Notes: generated from the letters alone by a model not told the origin. DNA of 27,873 nt from an uncultured Eubacteriales bacterium (GCA_949031345.1 CARNVA010000016.1:1-27873), one strand, 5' to 3'; shown: positions 1 to 7,610, counted from the first letter of the stretch. A program made the numbers and translations.

Positions 1-92
1 TTTATTGATGATTTTTTCTTATTTTATTTTTTTTTGTTTTGGTCATATGGGGTGATATTTTAGGGTATGGGAAGGAAGCATAACTTAGTTAT

Positions 93-126
93 TAAAAAAG
101 ACTAAGCTTAGTGTTTGCTTAGTCTT
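93..126 (-). terminator. mscL rho-independent terminator
   Basis: A 10-bp perfect stem (98-107 with 117-126, arm AAGACTAAGC) with a 9-nt loop lies just past the mscL stop codon. Read on the minus strand it is followed by a T run (complement of the A run at 94-99). The plus-strand side is also T-rich, so it could work in both directions. Confidence 0.85.
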
Positions 127-131
127 AATTT

Positions 132-782
132 TTATTTTGTTTCTTCTGCTTCTGTTTTTTCAGCTTTAAGGGCAGCGTTTTCTTTGAGAAGGTCACGAAT
201 TTCTTTGAGAAGATATTCGCTTGTATTTCTCATTTTTTCTTCTTCATCTGCTTTAGCTTTAGCCTCGGCTTCTGCTTTCAAGCGCTCTTCTTCTTGTTTT
301 TTACCTTCAAGATAAAGTGCAACAGCTTCTTTATTTTTTCTGTCAATGCCAAGCGTTTTAAGCTCATGGCGTTGCTCTTTAGTAAGTCTGTTTTTCTTTG
401 CAGCAGTTGAGGCATCTTTTAAAATTTGAGAGCTTTTCATTACTATCTTCAAAATAGTGAAAAGCACAAGCGCAATCAGAAGGAAGTCGATTATGGCAGT
501 TATGAAAGCACCCCAGTCGATATAGACAGTTGAAGCCCAGTCTATTCCGCTTGTTGGATCGCCTGCTGTTTTGTAAACAACTTCACCAAGGATTGTTCTT
601 GCAGACTCAAGTCCGTTTCCACCGATGAGGGCAAGAAGGGCATTGATAAGTGGCATAATGATTTTATTTGTAAGTGATGTTACGATTGCTGAAAATGCAC
701 TTCCAATAATTACGCCGACAGCCATATCAATAATATTGCCTCTGCTTATGAACGCTTTAAATTCTTTGAAAAACTTTTTCAT
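132..782 (-). CDS. mscL: Large-conductance mechanosensitive channel MscL, long C-terminal linker
   Basis: MscL forms a homopentameric membrane pore that opens under high membrane tension and releases solutes during osmotic downshock. The N-terminus has the family pattern: amphipathic helix (KEFKAFISRGN), then TM1 at about residues 17-48 (DMAVGVIIGSAFSAIV), a periplasmic loop, and TM2 at about 92-115. The protein is 216 residues; family members are usually about 130-150. The extra length is a Lys/Glu/Ala-rich, probably helical stretch at about 120-188, placed between TM2 and the conserved cytoplasmic bundle sequence YLLKEIRDLLKEN (190-202). The start has AAGGAG just upstream on the minus strand. 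It is a single-gene unit with its own terminator, diverging from the small ORF at 993. Family assignment is secure; the role of the long linker is unknown. Confidence 0.95.
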   Translation of the reverse strand: MKKFFKEFKAFISRGNIIDMAVGVIIGSAFSAIVTSLTNKIIMPLINALLALIGGNGLESARTILGEVVYKTAGDPTSGIDWASTVYIDWGAFITAIIDFLLIALVLFTILKIVMKSSQILKDASTAAKKNRLTKEQRHELKTLGIDRKNKEAVALYLEGKKQEEERLKAEAEAKAKADEEEKMRNTSEYLLKEIRDLLKENAALKAEKTEAEETK

Positions 783-930
783 ATTTTCTCCTTTTATTAT
801 ATTTTTTGTTTTACTATAATCAAGGTGAAAACTAAGTTTTGCAGCCCAATTTTACCGTGCGCATAATAAAACATTTGCTATTGTTTATTCTATAACAATT
901 CTTTTTAGAAATCAATTATTTTTTTTAGTT

Positions 931-960
931 TTGTCACAAATTTTGCTTTTGAAATAGAAT
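931..960 (+). promoter_or_regulatory. Predicted promoter of the small ORF/structured element
   Basis: TTGTCA (931-936), 18-nt spacer, TAGAAT (955-960). It lies 33 nt upstream of the small ORF at 993. The match to the sigma-A consensus is fair, and the prediction is by eye only. Confidence 0.45.
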
Positions 961-992
961 GTAGGTGAGGGCTTTGTAATTAAGGAGTCTTT

Positions 993-1136
993 ATGCCTTG
1001 CAATCTCAACTTTAATCAGTGCAATATGGGCAGGTCTTATCCTGACCCAATCTTTACTTGTAGAGATGTTTTTATTTCGCTTTTCAATAATTCTTCACCG
1101 AATATTATTGTTCAGCCAGACATTTTTTTCATGTGA
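993..1136 (+). CDS. Small ORF, 47 residues, unknown function
   Basis: A 47-codon ORF (ATG 993, TGA 1134-1136) preceded by TAAGGAG (981-987), spaced 5 nt from the ATG, and by a fair promoter at 931-960. The product begins MPCNLNFNQCNMGRSYPDP, has three Cys (positions 3, 10, 23) and ends in a hydrophobic QPDIFFM. I see no signal peptide, transmembrane segment or known domain. Its stop lies only 7 nt before the left arm of the four-helix structure at 1144-1268, so both would be on one transcript. It could be a genuine small protein, a leader peptide, or a fortuitous ORF; the ribosome binding site and promoter favour expression. I do not recognise it. Confidence 0.5.
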   Translation: MPCNLNFNQCNMGRSYPDPIFTCRDVFISLFNNSSPNIIVQPDIFFM

Positions 1137-1143
1137 AATAATG

Positions 1144-1268
1144 TTTTTTAGCGTGGTTATGGCGGCAGAAGGGCAAAAAATCTTTGATTTTTTGCTGTGC
1201 GAGGCGAAAAGCCTCACACATTTCGCTTGAAAAAGCGAAAATTCTGCCGCCATAACCACACTAAAAAA
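1144..1268. repeat. Four-helix branched inverted-repeat element (possible structured RNA or MITE-like element)
   Basis: A long inverted repeat closes three further perfect or near-perfect hairpins. Closing stem: 1144-1170 pairs with 1242-1268, 27 positions with one mismatch (C1152/A1260). Hairpin 1: 1173-1182 with 1186-1195, 10 bp, TTT loop. Hairpin 2: 1196-1205 with 1211-1220, 10 positions with one C/A mismatch, GAAAA loop. Hairpin 3: 1221-1228 with 1233-1240, 8 bp, GAAA loop. Only nucleotides 1171-1172 and 1241 are unpaired at the junction. Neither strand has a T run beyond the closing stem, so it is not a standard terminator. It lies between the small ORF at 993 and the yqzL promoter. A structured RNA, a non-autonomous mobile element with terminal inverted repeats, or a DNA cruciform are all possible. 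Confidence 0.8.
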
Positions 1269-1270
1269 AC

Positions 1271-1450
1271 AATTTTATATAGAAAACTCAAACATCAAAA
1301 AACGGCAAAAAAGTATATAAATCCCAAAAATAATTTTATTGAACACAAGATATTGAAAAATTGTATATATTTTAAAAGACGGTCATATAGATATTAAATA
1401 TAGCCCCAAAAATAAACTCGACAAAGTTTTGATTTTTTTATCAAAAAAGT
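1271..1450. other. AT-rich intergenic region, no gene seen
   Basis: AT-rich stretch between the branched element and the yqzL promoter. A plus-strand ORF reading 1197-1397 crosses the inverted repeat and has no ribosome binding site, so it is not credited. A weak dyad near 1427-1446 (TTTTGAT...ATCAAAA) precedes the promoter. Confidence 0.5.
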
Positions 1451-1480
1451 TTGTGTGTTTTGTTGTTTTTGGTATATACT
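1451..1480 (+). promoter_or_regulatory. Predicted yqzL-recO promoter
   Basis: TTGTGT (1451-1456), 18-nt spacer, TATACT (1475-1480), about 25 nt before the yqzL start. By-eye sigma-A match. Confidence 0.5.
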
Positions 1481-1505
1481 ATATTTACAAAGGAGGGACG
1501 ATATC

Positions 1506-1658
1506 ATGGGAAATGAGGTGAAAATGGCAAAAGAAGCTATGCTTGACTGGTGGGATATTTTTAGTGTTACCGGAAATATAGATGATGCAAGAATGCTTAT
1601 TGATTCTATCATGCAATATGATTTACTCCTTGCAAGAGAAGAGGAGATTGAACTTTAA
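1506..1658 (+). CDS. yqzL: YqzL-like small protein
   Basis: A 50-residue protein with the YqzL-family pattern W-x-I-F-x-x-T-G-x-I-D (WWDIFSVTGNIDD, residues 14-26) followed by an amphipathic helix and an acidic end. YqzL-like proteins are short Firmicutes proteins of unknown function, typically encoded directly upstream of recO, as here. I chose ATG 1506 because AAAGGAGGG (1489-1497) sits 8 nt upstream. A longer reading from 1455 would begin inside the promoter region, with no ribosome binding site. The stop codon is 3 nt before recO, so the two genes are almost certainly co-transcribed and may be translationally coupled. Family assignment rests on the motif and the neighbour; no biochemical role is established. 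Confidence 0.8.
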   Translation: MGNEVKMAKEAMLDWWDIFSVTGNIDDARMLIDSIMQYDLLLAREEEIEL

Positions 1659-1661
1659 AAA

Positions 1662-2369
1662 ATGGCATCAACCAAAGTGAAAGCCGTTGTAATTGGCGGC
1701 GTGAATGTTAAAGAAAAGGACAAGCTTATTTCTCTTTATACCTTGGAAAAAGGAAAAATGTCGGTCTCTATGAAGGGTGTCAGAGGAGACAAGGCCAAAC
1801 TGAAAAGCGCAAAAGAAATTTTCAGCTTTGGTGATTTTGTTGTGGAAGAAGGTCACTCGTCAAATATAGTGATAGGGGCAGACATAATAGACAATTTCTA
1901 TGACCTGTCAAAAGATATTGACAAATATTATGAAGGCTGTGCAATATTAGATATTGTGTCTAAAACGCAGTCAGAGCCAAATCCTCAAATTTTTATCGAG
2001 GTTGTAAAAGCACTTAAAACGCTTTGCTATGATAATGTGAAAAAATATTATGTGATTGACAAATTTTTGTTGTCGCTGTTTTATAATATGGGCTATGGCT
2101 TTCTGGCTGAAAAATGCTCTTCCTGTGGCTGCAAACTTTCAATGAGGTTTTTCAATTTTGAAGTTGGCGAGCTTGTATGCCCAGCTTGCCGCACGGCTTT
2201 GTGTGAAAAAGTTTCTGATGCTGCTTACAGCACTATGCGAATTTTGCATAACACAGATTATGAAAAACTTTCCTCAATTAAAGTTGGCGGAATGGGAGAG
2301 GTGCAGGCTTTCAATCTGTTGTGCAAAAACTATCAGTTTCGCACAGGCTTTAATTGTATTTTAAGTTAA
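1662..2369 (+). CDS. recO: DNA repair protein RecO
   Basis: RecO works in the RecFOR pathway: it binds SSB-coated single-stranded DNA, anneals strands and helps load RecA at gaps. The 235-residue length is normal for the family. The N-terminal part (about 1-80) has the RecO OB-fold signature, including a conserved start (KVKAVVIGGVNVKEKDKLI) and LEKGKMSVSMKGVRG. The helical middle contains YYEGCAILDIVSKT. A zinc-finger-like segment has Cys152, Cys155 and Cys157 (CSSCGC) and Cys173 and Cys176 (CPAC). The gene starts 3 nt after yqzL and ends before a clear terminator, so yqzL-recO form a two-gene operon. The lack of its own strong ribosome binding site fits translational coupling. High confidence. 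Confidence 0.95.
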   Translation: MASTKVKAVVIGGVNVKEKDKLISLYTLEKGKMSVSMKGVRGDKAKLKSAKEIFSFGDFVVEEGHSSNIVIGADIIDNFYDLSKDIDKYYEGCAILDIVSKTQSEPNPQIFIEVVKALKTLCYDNVKKYYVIDKFLLSLFYNMGYGFLAEKCSSCGCKLSMRFFNFEVGELVCPACRTALCEKVSDAAYSTMRILHNTDYEKLSSIKVGGMGEVQAFNLLCKNYQFRTGFNCILS

Positions 2370-2385
2370 GAATTTATGGCTATGG

Positions 2386-2424
2386 AAAACGCTCTTGCTT
2401 ACAACTTGAGTGTTTTTTTATTTT
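2386..2424 (+). terminator. recO terminator
   Basis: A 9-bp stem (AAAACGCTC 2386-2394 with GAGTGTTTT 2408-2416, one G-T pair) with a 13-nt loop, followed by T-rich sequence to 2424. It lies 17 nt after the recO stop. Confidence 0.85.
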
Positions 2425-2516
2425 TTAATGAAAATGTTTAAATTTCGTGTTTTTTATGCAAATTTTTTATTTAATACATTATTTTGTCGATAAATGTTTA
2501 AAAATGCTTATTTTGC

Positions 2517-2545
2517 TTGACAATAAACTGGGTGGGGGGTAAAAT
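2517..2545 (+). promoter_or_regulatory. Promoter of the surface protein gene, with oligo-G spacer
   Basis: TTGACA (2517-2522), exact 17-nt spacer, TAAAAT (2540-2545). The spacer ends in G3-T-G6 (2530-2539), directly abutting the -10 box. The predicted leader to the start at 2736 is about 185 nt; it contains a small dyad (2621-2625 with 2632-2636) and no gene. Confidence 0.7.
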
Positions 2546-2735
2546 AGATATTGTAAAAGAGTGGATGAAAAGAAAATTCATTTGATATTATTTTATAAAT
2601 TATTAGGCAAAAAATTACTATTTGGCTTCAACCAAATTATATACAACCAAACATTTTTATCCAGAATTTTAATTATATAAATTTGATAATAATGTACTAC
2701 TATGATTATGTTTAGTATAACAAAAGGGGGTGAAA

Positions 2736-5588
2736 ATGAAAAAAAATAAAGTTTTAAAATATTTCTTTCTTATTTTGATTTGTTTTACTCTCAGTTGTGG
2801 GATAACTTTGCTTGTAGATTTTTCAAAAACAAGCAAAAACCCTGTTGAGACCGCTGACGCTGCTATTCATAAAAAGACTTATAAAGCGGCAGCTTTTTTC
2901 TCGCCAGACGGAGGTTTTAATTATTATAGAGGCTCATTCACTCAAAATGGATATCCCAACTCTTTAGGCAGTTTTTCTGCATCATTATGGTATACAGACT
3001 ATACAGACGACTGGGTAGGACACTTAGGTTGGGCAACTGGCGGCTCTGGAGAATACTCAGGAAACCAAATAGCAGAAATATGGTGCAAGAGAGACAGGTT
3101 TCTTTGGATAAACGAAACATACACGACTTATTTTTCTTTTGAGTTGAAATATACTCCGCCTACCGGCTTTGAAAGCACGGGCTTTTATGTTTCTGGCATA
3201 TCCGATACCGCTAGTTTATATGGAGGGACTTTCTATACAACTCAAAGAAGTTTATCAGGAAGCAGTTCGGTCACAATTTCCACAAACCGCCCAAGCATTT
3301 ATGATGAATATTATTATCAAGTTTATGTAAGACCGATTGCATATCAAATAAAGTATTATAATAGTTACAACTCAACTCCTTATACATCAAAATCAACCAG
3401 ATATTACAATTGCTACAATTTGCCTTCAAATCCAACTCGTCCTGGTTATACATTCTTAGGCTGGTATACCTCTCCAAATGGAACAGGCACAAGGATTACA
3501 AGCTCTTCAGTCAAGACAAGCACAGGCCCGCAAACTCTATATTCGCATTGGCAGCAAAATCAATATAGAATTGATATGAATATATTAAATCCTGCAATGG
3601 AACAAGATTATGTAAGTGGAACAGTCACTTATTACAATAGTTTTTCAGGCAATACATACCATAATCAAACTGATCAACCTGAAGATATGTTGCATTATGG
3701 TGGTTACATAAGAATTTCAAGCATTGTGCCGGCAAGTGGTTTGTTTGTCTCAAGTGTGACATGCCGCGACGGAAATGGCACAATCTCGAAAAGTGGAGAA
3801 ACTTATACCTATACATTAAATTATAGTGGAGCACCTTCAGAAGGGTGGACGGATGCTATTGAAATTCGAATGGACTGGATGTATACCGTTGTGTATAATT
3901 CAAACTTTTCGCCCCATACATCCTCTTCGCAGTCTGGCTTTAAAAATGGAATTTCATCACCACTGATGACAATAAGAGAGATTGGCTTCAGCAGGACTGG
4001 TTATGACTTTGTCGGCTGGGCTACAAGCTCGACAGGTTCGGCAGTTTACTCTGACGGTCAGTATGTAAGCAGTTTAGGACCAAATGGCGGAAATGTTTAT
4101 CTTTATGCAGTATGGCGTGCAAAAACCTATTCAGTGATTTATAATTTAAATTGTTCACCATACTCAACTTACGGTCATACAGGCTTTACTTATGATAGGT
4201 CTTCGCCGCTTAAAAGAGTTGAAGAGATTGGCTTCAGCAGAACAGGATATGACTTTGCTGGATGGGCGACAAGTTCGTCTGGTGGAGTTGTATATTCAAA
4301 TGGTCAATCTGTAAGCACTTTAGGGCCAAATGGTGGCAGTGTAAATCTCTATGCGGTTTGGCGAGCAAAAACATATTACATATATTTCAATGCCAATGGC
4401 GGCAGTGGAAACATGGGCAGTTTGGGTGTGACATATAATAGCGGCTCTAAAATACTTACAAGCAATGCCTTTACAAGAGCAAATAATTATTTCAATTGTT
4501 GGAATACAAGTCCAAACGGCAGTGGAACAAAATATTTTGAAAATCAAGCGGTGTCAAATATAACCTCAAATATAACCTTATATGCGCAGTGGGAAGAGAC
4601 TTGGAACGCACATGCCAGTGCCAGCCTGTCTGGAAGCGGAACGAAAAACGCACCATATTTGGTTGCATGGGAGGAAGACCTTGCATATATTTCAAGGGCT
4701 GTGGATAACGGAACAAGTTTTTCCGGTGTGTATTTTAAGCAGATAAGCAATATAGAGCTTGGCGGAAAACTATGGAAGCCGATAGGCTCAAGTGCCAGCA
4801 AGGCTTTTAAAGGAAACTATGACGGCAATGGCTTTTTGATAAGAAATTTGACCACTTCAAGTGCAAGAGTTGGCAGCGCGACAGGCAATTATCTCTATTC
4901 AAATGTTGGTCTTTTTGGTTACGCCGTGGGTGCGACACTGAAAGATATCAATCTCTTTTCGGGCAATGTTTATGGAAGAGAAAATGTTGGCTCGATTGCT
5001 GGTTATGTTGAGGCAATTTCTGCTGGAACAACAAAAACTGGCAGCGTAGAAGGCTGTCGAAGCAGAGTGGCAGTATATGGATTAAACAACTGCGGAATGA
5101 TTGGTGCAAGCAAGGGCTGTGACATTATTTCATGCCTCAATTATGGAAATGTTTCTGCTTCTTCAAGAGCAGGAGGCATACTTGGCTGCAATCTTTCAAC
5201 CAAGATGAAGATAATAAGCAGCCTTGCAAGATGTGATGTTTTGGGAGGTAATAGCGGCGGAATACTAGGCTCTTCAAGCGTAAGTGGCACAGAGATTATT
5301 TCATGTGGATATAAAGGAAACTTTATCACATCTGACATGAATCAAGGACTGATTGCTGGAATTATGACAGTTGGAAAAATCATTGACAGTCTTGCAATTA
5401 CATCAAATAAAAATTTAGCAATTTTAGCAATATGCACAGGTGGAGCTGTCATTCAAAACTGTATTTATGACAACGGAACAGAAAACAGAATAGGTGATGA
5501 TTTTTCAAACTGGTCATATCTTGCCTCAGGTCAGCCTCTACCAAATGGGCTGGCATGGATTGGCGGGGCTGGTGACGGATTGTCTTAA
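2736..5588 (+). CDS. Secreted surface protein with four InlB-B-type repeats and a GLUG-like beta-helix end
   Basis: A 950-residue, Tyr/Ser/Gly/Asn-rich exported protein. It has a signal-peptide-like N-terminus (basic MKKNKVLK, then hydrophobic FFLILICFTLSCGITLLV). Four Listeria-Bacteroides (InlB B, Flg_new) repeats lie at about residues 200-273, 382-463, 464-544 and 546-620, each with the pattern RxGYxFxGW...LYAxW. Repeats 2 and 3 are close tandem copies 82 residues apart. Residues about 640-945 look like a GLUG-type parallel beta-helix (GGILG, VGSIAGY, NYGNVSA). No LPXTG or other obvious wall anchor is present, so retention on the surface is uncertain. Proteins of this build act in surface display or adhesion, but the ligand cannot be read from sequence. 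ATG 2736 is preceded by AAAAGGGGG with 5-nt spacing; GTG 2730 is an alternative two codons upstream. Confidence 0.85.
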   Translation: MKKNKVLKYFFLILICFTLSCGITLLVDFSKTSKNPVETADAAIHKKTYKAAAFFSPDGGFNYYRGSFTQNGYPNSLGSFSASLWYTDYTDDWVGHLGWATGGSGEYSGNQIAEIWCKRDRFLWINETYTTYFSFELKYTPPTGFESTGFYVSGISDTASLYGGTFYTTQRSLSGSSSVTISTNRPSIYDEYYYQVYVRPIAYQIKYYNSYNSTPYTSKSTRYYNCYNLPSNPTRPGYTFLGWYTSPNGTGTRITSSSVKTSTGPQTLYSHWQQNQYRIDMNILNPAMEQDYVSGTVTYYNSFSGNTYHNQTDQPEDMLHYGGYIRISSIVPASGLFVSSVTCRDGNGTISKSGETYTYTLNYSGAPSEGWTDAIEIRMDWMYTVVYNSNFSPHTSSSQSGFKNGISSPLMTIREIGFSRTGYDFVGWATSSTGSAVYSDGQYVSSLGPNGGNVYLYAVWRAKTYSVIYNLNCSPYSTYGHTGFTYDRSSPLKRVEEIGFSRTGYDFAGWATSSSGGVVYSNGQSVSTLGPNGGSVNLYAVWRAKTYYIYFNANGGSGNMGSLGVTYNSGSKILTSNAFTRANNYFNCWNTSPNGSGTKYFENQAVSNITSNITLYAQWEETWNAHASASLSGSGTKNAPYLVAWEEDLAYISRAVDNGTSFSGVYFKQISNIELGGKLWKPIGSSASKAFKGNYDGNGFLIRNLTTSSARVGSATGNYLYSNVGLFGYAVGATLKDINLFSGNVYGRENVGSIAGYVEAISAGTTKTGSVEGCRSRVAVYGLNNCGMIGASKGCDIISCLNYGNVSASSRAGGILGCNLSTKMKIISSLARCDVLGGNSGGILGSSSVSGTEIISCGYKGNFITSDMNQGLIAGIMTVGKIIDSLAITSNKNLAILAICTGGAVIQNCIYDNGTENRIGDDFSNWSYLASGQPLPNGLAWIGGAGDGLS
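3883..4368 (+). repeat. Tandem 246-bp internal duplication (InlB-B repeats 2 and 3)
   Basis: Two consecutive copies (3883-4128 and 4129-4368) encode repeats 2 and 3 of the surface protein, 246 bp (82 codons) apart. They share near-identical stretches such as GAGATTGGCTTCAGCAG in both. Many differences are at third codon positions, so the copies are diverging under coding constraint. Confidence 0.75.
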
Positions 5589-5620
5589 TAATTAAAATTT
5601 ATTTTACAATTAAGGCTTTT

Positions 5621-5672
5621 AAAACCTTTTGGTGTCAAGCAGTTGACTTATACTCAAAGGTTTTGTTATATT
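5621..5672 (+). promoter_or_regulatory. Promoter of the lipoprotein gene, inside a dyad
   Basis: TTGACT (5643-5648), 18-nt spacer, TATATT (5667-5672). The same stretch is a nested inverted repeat: outer arms 5621-5629 and 5656-5664 (AAAACCTTT/AAAGGTTTT, 9 bp), inner arms 5634-5638 and 5643-5647 (GTCAA/TTGAC). The inner right arm is the -35 box, so the dyad could be an operator, or a weak terminator for the upstream gene. Confidence 0.5.
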
Positions 5673-5691
5673 AAATATGGAGGGAGTTTTA

Positions 5692-6681
5692 ATGAAAAAA
5701 TTATTTTCAAGTATGGCTGTTGTGATTATACTGCTTTTAAGCACAGTCATGATGGCAGGTTGCTTAGGCAATAAAGATGACAAGTTTAAAGTTATAATTG
5801 AAAATTGCAATCACGGAATTATCACTGTTGACAAATCACAGGCAAAAGCAGGAGAAATTATTGAGGTAAGCGCAATAGCTGAAAAGGGATATGAGCTTGT
5901 TGCGATTACCTGTGATGGAGTTGTGTTGAGAAGTGCTGAAATTACTATGCCAAAACATGACATCACCTTAACTGCGCTTTTCGAGCAAAGTGGAAATATA
6001 GGCAGTGACGGAGAAAGTGAAGAGCTTATTTCGCTCAATCTTGGCACTTATATTTGTCAAATCGAATATAATTCTGCTAGTGATTATTCATATGGCTATT
6101 TTAAACCAAGCTATGAATTCAACGCTCTTCGTTTTAAAGAGGGAAACAAGGTTGACGCATACTGTTATATTTCATCAAATGAAGTACCAGGCAATATGTA
6201 TTCAGTTGAAAACATTTTATACACAAGACAGGGAAATACCCTGACTGCTGAGGCGTTTGGGTTTAATGTAACCTTGAGAATTATTGATGAAAACAATGTT
6301 GCACTTTTGCTTGATGGAGAAGATGTTTTGATTTTTGCTAGAAAAAATGATGTTGCTATTGTTGATGGCAGATACAGCGGGTCAATTTTAATAGGCGGTG
6401 ATGCAAGTCAAGAGCTTATATTAAATTTTTTAAACAATGCGCTGCAGGTGGAGTTTAACCTTATAAATCAAGAAGGAAAAGAGACTATTGTTTCTGGAGA
6501 TGCAAGCTTTATGATTAAAGGTGACCGTTTGTATGTCACCGTGTCTCAAAGAAACTTTGCTGCCGTTATTTCTGTCGAAGATAGAGGAGGTTTAATTATT
6601 ACAGAGCTTGTTGAATTTAATGGTGATGGCATTGATTATATTTTGCAAGAGCCAAGCTCTATTTGGTTAAACAAAAACTAA
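5692..6681 (+). CDS. Lipoprotein with a divergent InlB-B-type domain
   Basis: A 329-residue predicted lipoprotein. It has a basic start (MKKLF), a hydrophobic core and the lipobox MAGC with Cys24 as the lipid-modified residue, so it should be anchored on the outer face of the membrane. Residues about 30-85 match the divergent InlB B-repeat pattern (GIITVDKSQAKAGEIIEVSA, KGYEL, MPKHDITLTALF). The remaining ~230 residues are beta-rich with repeated short hydrophobic strands and belong to no family I recognise. I chose ATG 5692 because GGAGGG (5679-5684) lies just before it and the signal peptide begins there; ATG 5677 would put extra acidic residues ahead of the signal. It follows the surface-repeat protein and shares a domain type, which suggests a related extracellular role; this is inference. 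Confidence 0.8.
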   Translation: MKKLFSSMAVVIILLLSTVMMAGCLGNKDDKFKVIIENCNHGIITVDKSQAKAGEIIEVSAIAEKGYELVAITCDGVVLRSAEITMPKHDITLTALFEQSGNIGSDGESEELISLNLGTYICQIEYNSASDYSYGYFKPSYEFNALRFKEGNKVDAYCYISSNEVPGNMYSVENILYTRQGNTLTAEAFGFNVTLRIIDENNVALLLDGEDVLIFARKNDVAIVDGRYSGSILIGGDASQELILNFLNNALQVEFNLINQEGKETIVSGDASFMIKGDRLYVTVSQRNFAAVISVEDRGGLIITELVEFNGDGIDYILQEPSSIWLNKN

Positions 6682-6749
6682 ACCGTCTTTAAAAACAAAA
6701 TAATTGACAATAAAACAAATTTAAAACATGTTATACAAAGAGGAATAAA

Positions 6750-7325
6750 ATGATAATAGGAATTGATTTAGATGGCGTTGTATTCAATACAGAAACTTAT
6801 TTCAGGACATATGGAGAGCTTTTTGACATTAAAATTGGTGGAAAAGGAATGATAAATCCTACCGAGCTTAAAGTTCGAAAGAGATATGATTGGTCAAAGC
6901 AGGAAAGGCAGCAATTTTTAGATGAGGTTGTCACTGAAGTTGAAAAAACTGCACCGCTTATGCCTTATGCCAAAGAGGTGCTTGCTACATTAAAACAGGC
7001 AGGTCATAAACTTGTGGTTATTACAAGCAGGGGTTATCTTTATGATGAAGAAATTGAAATCACAAAGCAGCGTTTGCAAGTAGATGGGCTTGAATTTGAT
7101 AAGGTGATTTATAAAGCTTATGACAAACTTGACATTTGCAAAGAAGAGAAACTTGATCTTTTGATTGAGGACTTTTCTGATAATGTTGAGGTGGCTGCAA
7201 ATGCGGGCATTAAATGTTTGTATTTCAGAGATGCTTCCTTAAAAGAAGTCAAGCATGAAAATGTGACAGAGGTGCACAACTGGGCAGAAGTGCTTAGATA
7301 TGTATTAAATTGTCAAGAAAAATAA
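6750..7325 (+). CDS. HAD-superfamily 5'-nucleotidase-like protein
   Basis: A 191-residue haloacid-dehalogenase fold protein resembling the 5'(3')-deoxyribonucleotidase/YqfW group, which removes phosphate from (deoxy)nucleoside monophosphates. HAD motif I is D6-L-D8-G (nucleophile Asp6, general acid/base Asp8); motif II is VITSR (about 90-94, Thr92/Ser93); a Lys-rich stretch near 121-134 should supply motif III; motif IV is LLIEDFSDN (Glu140, Asp141, Asp144). The lack of a large cap domain fits this family. It is a paralogue of the gene at 20104. ATG 6750 follows AGAGGA. Its stop lies immediately beside the deformylase remnant at 7324. The substrate is not determinable from sequence. Confidence 0.75.
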   Translation: MIIGIDLDGVVFNTETYFRTYGELFDIKIGGKGMINPTELKVRKRYDWSKQERQQFLDEVVTEVEKTAPLMPYAKEVLATLKQAGHKLVVITSRGYLYDEEIEITKQRLQVDGLEFDKVIYKAYDKLDICKEEKLDLLIEDFSDNVEVAANAGIKCLYFRDASLKEVKHENVTEVHNWAEVLRYVLNCQEK

Positions 7326-7518
7326 GTCCGACATAATTGCAACCATTCTCTGTCACGAATATGACCACTTAAACGGTGTGCTTCATATTGACAGAGCTGA
7401 AAAGCTTATTGGAGATATGAGCGTTGAAAAGATAGAGTTGAATTTCGCAAGAAACCTGAAAATGCTTACAACATTCTTTCAAAGAGCGGAAAGCTTGATT
7501 ATAAACAATAAGGTGTAA
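7309..7518 (+). pseudogene. def: 5'-truncated peptide deformylase remnant
   Basis: An open frame without a start codon (in-frame stop at 7306-7308, TAA at 7516-7518) encodes IIATILCHEYDHLNGVL, then HIDR. This matches the third conserved motif of peptide deformylase, HExDHLxGVLxxDR, where the two His bind the catalytic metal and Glu is the base. Motifs I (GxGxAAxQ) and II (EGCLS) are absent, so about two thirds of the gene is lost. A short C-terminal tail (residues KMLTTFFQRAESLI) remains. The remnant overlaps the 3' end of the HAD gene in another frame, which suggests a deletion joined the two. It lacks a ribosome binding site and start, so it should not make an active enzyme. Confidence 0.75.
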
Positions 7519-7610
7519 GTGCTAAAAAACATTACTAAGAATTTTTGTTTGATTTTAAATAGTGAAAATTTGAAACTTGAAAAAATGTTATAAATGGCTG
7601 AAAACTTGAA

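Noticed and set aside
1144..1268. The branched element as a retron RNA, integron attC site or rho-independent terminator.
   Set aside because: No reverse transcriptase or integrase is nearby, no attC core sites are evident, and there is no T run after the closing stem on either strand.
2546..2735. The 185-nt leader of the surface protein as a riboswitch.
   Set aside because: Only a 5-bp dyad is seen; no known riboswitch core motif and no terminator/antiterminator pair could be found by eye.
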